In this document: positions 46,123-56,281 of the stretch, one piece after another
How the letters are laid out: each line of letters starts with the position of its first letter
How positions within the stretch are numbered: position 1 is the stretch's first letter
Origin: Silene conica
Taxonomy: Eukaryota; Streptophyta; Magnoliopsida; Caryophyllales; Caryophyllaceae
Assembly: GCA_029255685.2 (NCBI GenBank)
Contig: CM055317.2
Span: forward strand, 17,129,501 to 17,193,500
Direction: 5' to 3'
Length of the DNA stretch: 64,000 bases
Made by a program: the position numbers and the translations under genes
Notes under the pieces: model-generated
Database searches by the model: none
Seen by the model: the letters and a program-made list of their open reading frames with translations, nothing else
Told to the model about the DNA's origin: nothing

Positions 46123-47935
46123 CTTCATTTCTAAAAGACAGAGTGGGAGAAAATTTGAACTTGAAGAAATTCAAGATCAAGAGGCACAAACAGAAGTAGA
46201 GGTGACGCAAGAAAACATTCCTTCGTCATCAAATGCTATAGTTCATGGTCCAGTACCTAGGAGGTCTGGGAGGGTGAGTCACCAACCTGAGAGATATATT
46301 GGTGTCATTGAGGTAGGAGACGCTTTAGACGTTTTTCTAATGGAAAATGATGAACCATCAACCTACAAAGGAGCTATATCTAGTCCAAATTCAACTTATT
46401 GGCTTGAAGCCATGAAATCCGAAATTAAATCTATGGAAGATAATCAAGTTTGGAACTTGGTAGATTTGCCTGAGAACGTTAAACTGCTTCAGTGCAAATG
46501 GATCTTCAAAATCAAGAATGGCATAGAGGGACATGATGATGTCTACAAAGCTAGGCTTGTAGCAAAAGGTTTCACTCAAATTCATGGTCTACACTATGAT
46601 GAAACTTTTGCTCCTGCAGCTATGCTGAGATCAATTCGGATTATGTTAGCGATTGCCACATTTCACGATTATGAAATATGGCAAATGGATGTTAAAACCG
46701 CCTTCCTAAATGGGCATTTAGAGGAGGAGGTGTACATGGTACAACCTGAAGGATTTAAGGATCCTAAAAATCCTAACAAAGTGTGCAAACTAAATAGGTC
46801 CATTTATGGGCTTAAGCAAGTATCAAGAAGTTGGAATCATCGGTTCAATCATGTGATAAAAGAAAATGGGTTCACTCGAAGTGTCGAAGAACCTTGTTTA
46901 TACATGAAGTTCAGTGGGAGCAAAGTTGTGTTCCTAATCTTGTATGTAGATGACATACTCCTCATTGGTAACGATGTTACCATGTTGACTTCAGTCAAAT
47001 GGTTAGGAAAGCATTTCCAAATGAAAGATTTGGGAAATGCACAACGCATACTGGGTATAAGGATCTTTAGAGAAAGATCTAGAAGAATATTGGCACTAAG
47101 CCAAGAATCTTATGTGGATAAGATACTTCGTCGTTTCAACATGGAAAATTCTAAGAGAGGACTAGTTCCTATGGGGAGTGGGATTTCTTTGAGCAAAACT
47201 CAATCACCCACTCCTGATCAAACAGAACATGTTGAACGAATGAAGGACATACCCTATGCTTCAGCTGTTGGGTCAATCATGTATGCCATGACTTGTACCC
47301 GTCCAGATGTGTCATATGCTTTAAGCATGACGAGTAGATACCAAGCCAATCCAGGTGAAAAACACTGGATAGCCGTTAAGAATATCCTTAAGTACTTAAG
47401 AAGAACTAAGGATCTATTCTTAGTGTTTGGAGGAGAAGGTGAGTTTAGTGTAAAGGGTTACACCGACTCAAGCTTTCAAACAGATGCGGATGATATGAAA
47501 TCCCAGGCTGGCTTTATCTATATGATCAATGGTGGTGCGGTAAGCAGGAGAAGCTCCAAGGAACCAGTTGTTGCAGATTCTACTACAGAGGCTGAGTATA
47601 TTGCAGCATCAGAGGCTGCAAAGGAAGCTGTGTGGATTAGGCAGTTCTTGGAAGGACTAAAGGTAGTCCCCGAAGCCAAAGATCCAATCACAATTCTTTG
47701 TGATAACAGTGGGGCTATCTTTCAAGCAAAGGAGCCTAAGTCTAGCAATAAGTCCAAACATGTACTCAGAAAATTTCATGTAATTAGAGACTTTATTGAA
47801 AGGAAGGAAGTTGCGGTTTGTAAGGTTGGGACAGAGGATAATATTGCTGATCCTTTAACCAAGCCTTTATCGCAGGCTAAGCATAACCGACATGCATCAT
47901 CCATGGGTCTTAAACGCATGCCAGATATGTACTAG
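46082..47935 (+). CDS. copia-2 reverse transcriptase and RNase H
   Basis: The frame continues from the A-run to a stop at 47,935; an ATG at 46,049 in this frame lies in the overlap and is not a likely natural start. Motifs in order: KWIFKIKNGIEGHDDVYKAR, LVAKGFTQIHGLHYDETFAP, MDVKTAFLNGHLEEEVYM, SIYGLKQVSRSWN, YVDDILLIGND, then RNase H with GYTDSSFQTD, STTEAEYIAASEAAKEAVWI, CDNSGAIFQAKEP and NIADPLTKPL. No internal stop is seen. It copies element RNA in the cytoplasmic particle. Whether it is translated depends on whether the upstream frameshift is real. Confidence 0.92.
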   Translation, partial: KVFVSREAVFLENDFISKRQSGRKFELEEIQDQEAQTEVEVTQENIPSSSNAIVHGPVPRRSGRVSHQPERYIGVIEVGDALDVFLMENDEPSTYKGAISSPNSTYWLEAMKSEIKSMEDNQVWNLVDLPENVKLLQCKWIFKIKNGIEGHDDVYKARLVAKGFTQIHGLHYDETFAPAAMLRSIRIMLAIATFHDYEIWQMDVKTAFLNGHLEEEVYMVQPEGFKDPKNPNKVCKLNRSIYGLKQVSRSWNHRFNHVIKENGFTRSVEEPCLYMKFSGSKVVFLILYVDDILLIGNDVTMLTSVKWLGKHFQMKDLGNAQRILGIRIFRERSRRILALSQESYVDKILRRFNMENSKRGLVPMGSGISLSKTQSPTPDQTEHVERMKDIPYASAVGSIMYAMTCTRPDVSYALSMTSRYQANPGEKHWIAVKNILKYLRRTKDLFLVFGGEGEFSVKGYTDSSFQTDADDMKSQAGFIYMINGGAVSRRSSKEPVVADSTTEAEYIAASEAAKEAVWIRQFLEGLKVVPEAKDPITILCDNSGAIFQAKEPKSSNKSKHVLRKFHVIRDFIERKEVAVCKVGTEDNIADPLTKPLSQAKHNRHASSMGLKRMPDMY

Positions 47936-47938
47936 ATT

Positions 47939-48720
47939 ATGAGGATGAAATAAAGTGTTATTTTTCGAGTTGTTCATAATTCATAATTCATTTATCGTAA
48001 TAGAGTTTAAATACTCAAAACCAAGGTCATAAGATTCAAATGGGATGGTGAGACCATATTGAACCCCACTAAAGTGAATTGAATTATCATGACCTCGCCC
48101 CTAGTTGCTTAAGTGAGGTGACATCTCAATGCAACCAGATGTGTGATGCGATTGATGGCAAGTTCAATTGCCATAGGGTCATACGGGATGACTAGTCGAT
48201 CACCTAGGCATAGACATGTTAAGATACATTTGCCGGGCTAATGACCGTTGATAGAGCTCTGGCGTACTCTTGTTAAAAGACTGTCTGGTCGTGGCGGGAG
48301 CATCTATCGTGTTTCGCATGAGTCGATTCTTGGACTAATGACTGTTCTCTGAGGTGGCATAGTTTTCAGATTAACTTTGATTTATGTCCTAACACCTTCG
48401 TAATTGGGGTTTATAAGGACATATTTTGGGTTATGATGGATTGTGGCCAGCCGGAAGGAGTAAGTCGATTAGGAATTGTCCACCCCTTGTCAGGGTTGAG
48501 AAATATCTCTAGGCCACTCGAGGAGAATAATAACTAGAAATGCGTGGCCACGCTCGGAAGGTATCTATGGTAGATAATTCTGGTCAGTAGTTATAACTCC
48601 AGATCGAGATAAACCACTCTAGATTTAAATCAATTGCCGGCACGACCTGAGAGGACGTCATGCATTGAGTGGGAGATAGTAATAGGGCAAGAGAATTGGT
48701 AACACACACTTGTCTCGGAC
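47939..48720 (+). other. copia-2 3' untranslated region
   Basis: About 780 nt between the RNase H stop and the PPT, with no coding frame that I recognise. A long tail of this kind is seen in some copia lineages. Confidence 0.6.
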
Positions 48721-48731
48721 AAGTGGGAGAT
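48721..48731 (+). other. copia-2 polypurine tract
   Basis: AAGTGGGAGAT immediately precedes the 3' LTR. Confidence 0.8.
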
Positions 48732-49996
48732 TGTTGGAGGAAGTGTCCTCGACAATAGTGTGTTAACATAATTAAAACTCATTTGAATGAAACACAACTG
48801 GGAGTGTTACTCTTTTAAAGTCGACTGATCAACATTTACCGATAATGATTGGCTGTCTAGAGTTTGACATTATCGTCATATGATGGTGGTGATCAGTTGA
48901 TCCCTTAAGGTCATATCTTTAGGGAATTCCGTCTCAATGGAATAATTAATTAATATTGTATTGGATACAAATTAATTAATAACTAGAAATTTGAAATGAT
49001 TTTTCATAACGAATATTATTATAATGGGATTATAATAAAAGGTAATAAAATAGTTTTATTACATGATTTTATTTATTCATTTAGGAAACGATTGAGTTGA
49101 GAATAAACACGGTTGATCATAAAATTACAAAGAGTTGTAATTAAAATTATGATATTACATTTTTATAAAGTAGTAATTTCGAATTACTAATAGTGTTATT
49201 TAAATGTTATAAAATTGTGAATTATGAATTTTAAAAGGTTAAAATTTCATAATTAACAAATTAGGTCATGTGTTATGGGACATATGTGACATGTTACAAA
49301 TTAACACAATTGACAAAAATAAAATGGGTCTAATATAAGCCTCATTTCAGCCGTGACATTGGACACACAATGTGGTTATGTGTATTACACACTAAACCTA
49401 AGTTTAGGTGTGTAAGGATGTGTAAGAAATGTAAGGCATATTGTGTGCTTTGTGTAAGTAATAGAAAGCCATGCATTGGCCTTGGGTTGCTTGAGATGGC
49501 CGGCCATTTTGCTCTCACAAGCAAGGTCATCTTGCTTCCTATATATACACAACACTCTTCATGCATAAAAGGAATGGTTCAACACTTAGTCCCTATTCTT
49601 ATAACATCCAATTCTCAATATGTTTACTAGAAATTAATACTTCTAGTATTGAAAATCATTTTATTCGAATAATATTAAGTGTAATATTATTATTATTTCT
49701 AGTATACTAATTCTATTTTTCTAGTAACAAAAATAGTGTTAGTTTGAGATCGGGTCCTTGATACGCACCTTTAGGAGACGATTTTTGTCAGATCGTTACA
49801 AGAGGATTTCGGTTATTTGAAGACTCACATAATAGGTGATTATTGAGTATAAACCTTCTAAAACCAATGTAAGGACAATCACATCTTATGATATCATCAT
49901 GCATGCATAAGATCTAATTAAGTTTTAATGACTAAACTTAAATAAACTTAACTCACATTAGATTTGAGTATAAAATAAGGAACTTAGTTCCCAACA
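48732..49996 (+). repeat. copia-2 3' LTR
   Basis: A 1,265-bp LTR, partner of 41,590-42,854 with about 16 substitutions and no length change. Confidence 0.92.
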
Positions 49997-50090
49997 CCGA
50001 GGTCCAAAAATGCTTAAAAACATACGAGATATACTAGCTTATTAAACGAAGAATATATATAAATTATTATATACGGGTTATTACAGTCGG

Positions 50091-53000
50091 GTCGTGTAAG
50101 TGTTAAGTATTGGTGGCTTCCAATTATGGCGCGGTAGTCAGTTTCATTTTCTTTGGGTTGGTTTAGTTCGGCATTAGGATGTGGGAGCATTGGGGTGGAC
50201 GAAGGATTGCAGTCTTGTAAGTCAAATTTGTGTAGGAGGTCTGAAAAGTATTTTGTTTGTATGAGGTGAAGGCCAAGCTTTGTAGGAGTGACCAATGTCT
50301 TTTAAGGAGAATTTTGTGGAAATTTGTTTGATGAAGTCAATAATGTGGTTTTGATTGGGGCCGGTGACGATGATATCATCCACGTGGACAAGGACGGTGA
50401 GGGTAATTTGGGCCGTGATAAGGGTGAAAAGAGATGGGTCGGAGAACGAGTTTTTGAAACCGTTGGTTATTAAATAGTTTTTGAGTTTGGTACACTAGGC
50501 TATCGGGGATTGTTTGAGTTCATATAGAGCTTTATTTAATTTGCAGACGTAGTCGGGTTTGTCCGTATCAGTAAAACATAGTGGTTGAATCATGAAAACT
50601 GTGTCAGTGAGATTACCTTGAAGGAAAACAATGTTGACATTTATTTGATGGAGATGCTTCTTTTGAGTGACAGTTATTTTGAGGACAAGTCGTATTGTTG
50701 TGGGTTTGATGACAGGACTGAAAGTTTCCGAGTAATCAATACCCGGTCTTTGATGAAATTCTTTTGCGACTAATCTTGTTTTGTGTTGTCTTAAGCTTCC
50801 ATCCGGATTGTACTTTATTCAATATACCCATTTGCATCCAATAAGGTTTTGGGCTTGGGTGCGTGGTACTAGTGTCCATGTTTGGTTGCGAAGGAGAGCT
50901 TGGTGTTCTTCGATCATGGTTGCGCACCATCGTGGATCAATTCGGGCTTTTTTGGTTCTGGTGGGTGTGGTATGAGTGATAGGCGAGAGGGATAGTTTAG
51001 CATATCGAGGGTTAGGGCAGGTGATGTTGTTGGATAGACAAGTGTTGTGGTGGTGGGTTATGAGAGGAGGTGGTGGTGGAGTAGGCGGTGATTGAGAGGT
51101 TGTAGGGGACTGGGTTGAGGCAGTTACGTGTGGTGAGGGAGACGAATGAAGGATAAGAGTAGTAGGAGAGTTGACAGATGAATGAGGTGAAACAAGAGAA
51201 CGAGGAGAGACAGGGGTTGGGGTGGGTTGTAATTTTGCGTGTCAGGAGGGTTATTGGGTGGGTTTTAGTCAGGGGGAGTAGCTATAGTGTGAGGTATGTT
51301 GAGGTTGAGGAGGGGGAAGGTAAAGTGCACCAATGATCAGTAGTTTGTGTGTGGGGAGGTTCGGTTTTGGAAAGGGTGAGATACGATAATTCATGTTCTA
51401 TGAATCGAACATGACGGGAAGTATCAATTTTCGAGAGGATGGGTCATAGCAAAGGTATGCACTTTGTGTGGTGGAGTAACCAACAAAAATGCACGGGGTG
51501 GATCGGTTTTCGAGCTTGTGGTTGTTGTATAGACGAAGCCAGGGAAATGAGAGACATCCAAAAGATCGGAGTTTGTAGTAGTTCGCTGGTTGAGTATGAA
51601 GTATTTCATATGGTGATTTGTTTTGAAGAGTCGGGGTAGGTGGCCGGTTAATTAAGTAAGCGGTTGTTGAGAAGGCATATGGCCAGAATGTTATTGGGAG
51701 ATGTGCTTGTGTGAGGAGGGCGAATCCGCTTTCAACAATATGTCTATGACGTCGTTCTGCAAACCCATTATGCTCGGGTGTATGGGGTGGTGAAGTGAGA
51801 TGAGTTATGCCATTGTCAAGAAGGTTGAGATTTAGCCTTTTGTATTCACCACCATTGTCGGAATAGAATTGTCGAATTGGTTTATTAAAATATTTTTCGA
51901 CTATTGATCTAAAACGATGAAAACTGCTTAAGGTATCTGATTTATTTTTGATAGGGTATAACCAAAAATAGTGACTAAAATGGTCAACAAAGATAATACA
52001 TAATATTTAAAATTATCTTGGGTGAGGAGGGGTGCAGTCCATACATCCGAGTAGACTAGGTCAAGGGATGCCTGCGAGGTGAGAGTTGAAACTGAAAACG
52101 GTAACTTTTGACATTTATTCATTAAGCAAGCGGTAAAATGAGAAAAAATTGAAATGCGTAAATTACGTGTGGTGTTTAATACTTTGAGAGTGGCATTGGA
52201 TGGGTGGCCAAGACGGTGATGCCAGGAGCTTGAAGTTGCGGAAAATGCGTGGGTTGGAGATGACGGAGTCCACTCGTAGGAGCCTTCATGGAAGTGTCCT
52301 TGAAGGAGTGTTTCACTCGTCTGTTTAGTCTTATAACAAAAAAAAATGGATGAGAATTGAGTAATGACATAGTTATCTTTACAGAATTAAGAAACAGAAA
52401 GCAGTTTACGAGATACGGTCGGAACGACTAAAACATTATTAAAAAGAAGAGATTCATGATGAGAAAAAGAACCATGATGAGTGATTTGGAGCGAGGAGCC
52501 ATCGTCAATAATTAGGTATCGGGTCTGTCATAGGGAGTGTGTAAGGAGAGTGTGTTGAGGTCGTTGACAATATGATGTGAAGCGCTACTGACAACGAGAT
52601 ACGAGGTAGAGGACGGATTGGATGAGGCAGAGGCAGTATGAGCATGAGGGTTGGAGGCGGAAAGGTTACGTTGGGAAAGGCGCGTTTGAAGTCGGGACAG
52701 TCGCAGATCACATGACCCTTGTTGCGATAATATTGACAGCGACCCAGAAATGGTTTTGGGACTTGGGTACTGTTTTGGTTGGATTGGGTGTCTCGAGGCG
52801 GGTTAGGGGTTTGATACGAGTGACGGTTGTGGGTTGGTTGTTGGGAATAGCGAGGGGAAGATTGGTGGTGGTGTTGGTGACGGGCAGTTGCAGCGTTTGT
52901 CGAGGGATTGAAGTGTGAGGTCGTTGTTTGTTTTTGAACGATGAGTTCGTGGTTAATGAGCTTTTAGTGCAGGGTTTCGAAGGTTTTGGGTACGTCTCTT

Positions 53001-53601
53001 GCACGAACAACATCTATGACTGGTTTATAGAGGGTTTGGTCGAGGCCATCAAGGATTTGAGAAGTGATGTCCTCATTGTCGACAAGTTTTCCTAATTGTG
53101 CTAGATTGGTCGCGCAGGTTTTGATCTTGAGCATATATGTCGAGACAGATTTGTCAGCTAGAGTGATGTTACGAAGACGAGTTTTTAATTGAAGGATATG
53201 TCCTCGGGAAGGGTTGACATAGGTGGTTTCGAGTAGGGTCCAGGCGTGTGTGAGGTGGTTGCGTCGAGTATGATAGGGGAAACCGAGTCATGAAGCGTTC
53301 CAGCAAGAGCACCTAATATGAGTTGAACTTGCTTGAACAAAGTGTGAAAGGCTGGGTTGGGAACATGGTCTAGTTTGGGTCTGGATGTTGTTGGTGTGGG
53401 TGTGGTTGTTTGCGGTGAAGGAGGGGATGTGCCATCGAGAAAGCAGAACAACCCGAAGCCTTGGAGCAGTCGGGTGATCTGAAATCTCCACGAACGGTAT
53501 GTGGTGGTGGTTAATTTTGTACAAGTAGGGAAGGAAATGGACAATAGTGGTTTCGTGGGTTCGTCGACATTCCGAATTAGGACGTTGAATTGGTTTGCCA
53601 T
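50091..53601 (-). pseudogene. copia-1 gag and pol remnants
   Basis: Decayed coding region read leftward. Gag starts at 53,601 (MANQFNVLIRNVDEPTKPLL) and includes TTYRSWRFQITRLLQGFGLF and FLDGTSPPSP, the start of a copia Gag (UBN2-like) domain. Around 52,700 a CDCPDFKRAFPN-like fragment fits the zinc-knuckle area. Integrase is recognisable near 52,120-51,930 (SLDLVYSDVW). RT is recognisable at about 50,830-50,290, with a VHVDDII motif near 50,390. The last piece, 50,295-50,091, ends at TLTRPD, where gypsy-1 entered. Multiple stops and frame changes make it non-functional. Confidence 0.78.
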
Positions 53602-53677
53602 GGGTATATAAATGACGAGTACAAGAAGATGAAGTATGGGTAGGATCGATATTGGAGTTGATACCAGGTAAACAATA

Positions 53678-53905
53678 TGATTTTTGTATATCTTACAGTA
53701 GAAAAGTACACCATTATTTATAAGTACAAGAAGATAACAAGATCCTATAATCTAGTGATTAAATTAGGAAACAATTGTCTATTTGAGGTAGTAGAATAAG
53801 AATAATATACATAGAATTAGACTCTTTAATCAGCATCAACTAGCCGTGATATGGTTGTTATAATCAAGGGATTATGGTTGACTTGATTTGTTAGTATTAT
53901 CTTCA
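53678..53905 (-). repeat. copia-1 5' LTR
   Basis: A 228-bp LTR, partner of 20,733-20,959. The flanking 53,906-53,910 (atatc) matches 4 of 5 bases of the left duplication. Confidence 0.85.
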
Positions 53906-53910
53906 ATATC

Positions 53911-54377
53911 ATAAACAAATAATTATTTAAATAAATCGTTAATATATATGTTGTGAAGTGTATACATTTTTTACCTTTTATTGTATTCTCGTGAAACTTT
54001 TAAAGCATGTTTGGATAATGAAATGGGAGAGAAAGAGAGGGGACAGAGAAGGAGTGAAGGGAAACGGTGAGAAGGCCAGGGGAGGGGAGAAGAATGAAAA
54101 GTGGATTTTGTATACACTTCCTCAATAAATCTTTTTTTATGAAAGGCAAAATAGATCTCTTTCAATCTCTCCTCCATTTTTCGCTATCCTTATTTGTTAT
54201 ATTATCGTCGTGTGTATTTTGAGCATGTTACATAATAGTTATTAACTTGTTATTATGTATTATTGCTTATTAGTTCTCGTTAGAGTTAATAAACATTGTG
54301 TGTATTTTGAGCAAGTTAACATTTTGTGTTGTCTACCCAAAATATAATACATACCAATCAATTAAGGCTAGTAAACA
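53911..54377. other. AT-rich intergenic DNA
   Basis: No gene. A GTGTGTATTTTGAGCA word occurs twice (about 54,211 and 54,299), as does TTATTATGTATTATTG-type sequence, suggesting an old short duplication. Confidence 0.45.
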
Positions 54378-55104
54378 TGCGGGTCGACCTGGTCCACCCG
54401 TAATCAAGTCCCTCGGGTAGAAACTAGGTGAATCCTTCCACCATGGTCGCCAAAAACATACCCTCCTATACTTTGTGATATACCCTTAAATATAAGGGTT
54501 CGAGGCACGGTTGTAAATTCGTAATCTAATTAGCGTTAAATTACTTCAAGTAATTTAACACTCTCGTGTTGAATCATTAAATAACCAAATAAAAACACAG
54601 GAATTCCAAATGATACTTATATATCATGAAATGTCATTAACAACACCACAAATCAAAGTCCTCACAAGCAATCCTTGTGGTCGATGATAAGCTAAATTAC
54701 AAACTAAGGGATAGATGGCGAAATGCCTCCATGATCGGATGGGCACGCCGTGCTACAACTAAAACTATGCTAAGATTAAACTAAGATCTAAGATAGACTA
54801 CGTTTTAGTTTGTTTGATTTGATATTGAGTTGTCATTTGCTTGGTGGGAGGAAATCTCCTTATATAGGCATTTCATCCTATAATTGCGGACTTAGTGGGG
54901 AGCGGTTGAATAACCACTCGTGTCCGCTTGATTATCCTTTCCTCGAACGCTGGACTTTTGTTCCTTCGGACCTTTCTTAGGCCCGACCTTTTACTTCACG
55001 TATCTAGTCTTGTGCTGGCCCATGCATTTAACAACCCTTCACTTATAGGTCAACTAACCCTTTAGATAATAAATGTTTTAGGCTGCTTATTTCCAGTGCT
55101 AACA
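54378..55104 (-). repeat. possible solo LTR
   Basis: On the minus strand the stretch would run TGTTAGCACTGG to GGTCGACCCGCA, with a TATA-like GCCTATATAAGG at about 54,873-54,884 roughly a third of the way in. That layout resembles a plant LTR. No matching target duplication is visible (aaaca against acatg), so this is tentative. Confidence 0.35.
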
Positions 55105-55668
55105 ACATGGGTATCAAACTGCAATAAAAAAAATTGTGAAAAATAAATATTAAGACATATTGTAAACGAAACATTTTATATAATTATTTGATTAAATCTT
55201 TATTTTTATCATTTTATATGTTAAAATTATTATTTAAAATCGTGGATTTTACATATTTCAACTATAACTTAGTTTCAAACCCATATCTCTAACAATTGAA
55301 ACAAACACAAGCTATCGGTTATGAAATTCCAACCCCTTACCATGCAGCTATAATTCTTGATTTCAAATCCATACTTATACGCAAAATAAACGCTCTTCTA
55401 TTCAGGGTTTAATAAAAGAATGAGCGTGGACGCGGTGACTATTGAATTTTAGGAGACTCATGCGCAACCTAAACATTGTTTCTGCCGGCTTGACTTTTGA
55501 GTCTTAAGATTTCAGACATGTCTAATTTAACAAGTTGGGTTGGACTATATGACTATATTATGACTTCCTAGTTCCTAGTAACACGGGCTTTGAATTTGAT
55601 ATACCCTTTTAAGTCCAGACGAGGTTCACTTCGTTGTCATCCACACTCTAACATGTTAGCCTTCAATT
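55105..55668. other. intergenic DNA
   Basis: AT-rich, with no gene or repeat boundary that I can support. Confidence 0.4.
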
Positions 55669-55886
55669 TAGACCTGATAAAAATCTGGCCCGAATCTGAA
55701 TCGGACCCATTTAATATTATACGACCCGCATGTTTGTTGTCGCGAATAAATTAATTATTATCTATAAATAACTCAATAATAGTAACCCAAATTCAAAATA
55801 ATCGAACCGACCTAACCCAAAGCCTAGAGACCCAAAATAACCCACCAGAAATTAATTTGACCTGATTGACCTGTTTACCGGGTCTA
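55669..55886. mobile_element. hAT-like MITE, duplication not found
   Basis: The left end TAGACCTGATAAAAATCTGG and the right end in reverse complement, TAGACCCGGTAAACAGGTCA, are inverted repeats resembling those of the hAT MITE at 16,964. The interior has CCGACCTAACCC words. The flanking 8-mers do not match, so it is either old or mis-bounded. Confidence 0.55.
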
Positions 55887-56281
55887 ATTGAGTCCTCGAC
55901 TATCAAGGCTGTTTGAACTCAACTTACCACCTTTCTGTAGGTAAAAATTTACATTTGTACAACTGAAAAATATTAGTTTAATCTTCTTATATAGATAAGT
56001 ATATCTAGGTATTTACATTAAACAAGTGAACCACAGTATATTGTGTGCTCATCATTCGAAAGTTCAAAACTAATCATAAATTTAAACTAAGATATATGTT
56101 CTTTCTACGTCTGAATCATTATTTATCTTTGTTTACAATTTCACTCGTGAAGAAGAACAAAGATATATAATGATCCAAGTAAGAAATAGAGTTATCAGGA
56201 GCTAGTTAACCCACAGCCTTGACCTTTACAATAACTGAAGTTGATTACTAATCAACAATTTTACCTGTTAAACCAGCTAAA

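Larger units (their letters stand above)
41590..49996 (+). mobile_element. copia-2, nearly intact Ty1/copia element
   Basis: An 8,407-bp element inserted in the gypsy-1 5' LTR with the duplication ccgag (41,585-41,589 and 49,997-50,001). Both LTRs are 1,265 bp (41,590-42,854 and 48,732-49,996) and differ at about 16 positions by eye (1.3%). PBS 42,857-42,868 and PPT 48,721-48,731 are intact. The order zinc knuckle, protease, integrase, RT, RNase H is copia-type. The only clear coding lesion is one frameshift near 46,073-46,080. The 1.5-kb leader and 0.8-kb tail are non-coding. Confidence 0.94.
21594..50085 (-). mobile_element. gypsy-1, Ty3/gypsy chromovirus-like element with two nested insertions
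   Basis: This element reads on the minus strand. Its LTRs run TGTAACACCCCC to GGTTATTACA on the plus strand: 3' LTR 21,594-23,827 and 5' LTR 39,459-41,589 plus 50,002-50,085. The duplication gtcgg flanks it (21,589-21,593 and 50,086-50,090). PBS and PPT are present, then gag, protease, RT, RNase H and integrase order, which is gypsy. The C-terminal KVLWTNHNTEEATWE segment resembles the chromodomain-related tail of Tekay/Del chromoviruses. Gypsy-2 sits in integrase and copia-2 in the 5' LTR. LTRs show about 25 substitutions in 2.15 kb by eye (about 1.2%), plus indels of 26, 14 and a few nt. Confidence 0.92.
39459..50085 (-). repeat. gypsy-1 5' LTR, split by copia-2
   Basis: The LTR occupies 39,459-41,589 and resumes at 50,002-50,085 (50,085 ends GGGTTATTACA); the middle is copia-2. 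Its total of about 2,215 bp matches the 3' LTR minus two small deletions. A longer TAA microsatellite lies at about 40,393-40,437. Confidence 0.9.
20733..53905 (-). mobile_element. copia-1, old Ty1/copia LTR element, split by nested insertions
   Basis: This element reads on the minus strand: 5' LTR 53,678-53,905, gag start 53,601, pol remnants to 50,091, then RNase H 21,593-20,926 and 3' LTR 20,733-20,959. Gypsy-1 splits it inside the conserved RPD|IAYSV motif, with the 5-bp duplication gtcgg. The outer target duplication is atata/atatc (4 of 5). A PBS-like TGGTATCAACTCC follows the 5' LTR. LTRs differ at roughly 22 of 227 positions by eye (about 10%), so it is much older than everything nested in it. 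Without the insertions it would be about 4.7 kb, a normal copia size. Confidence 0.88.

Noticed and set aside
54378..55104. Firm call of a solo LTR
   Set aside because: TG..CA ends and a TATA-like word are present, but the flanks do not match. It is kept only as a low-confidence feature.
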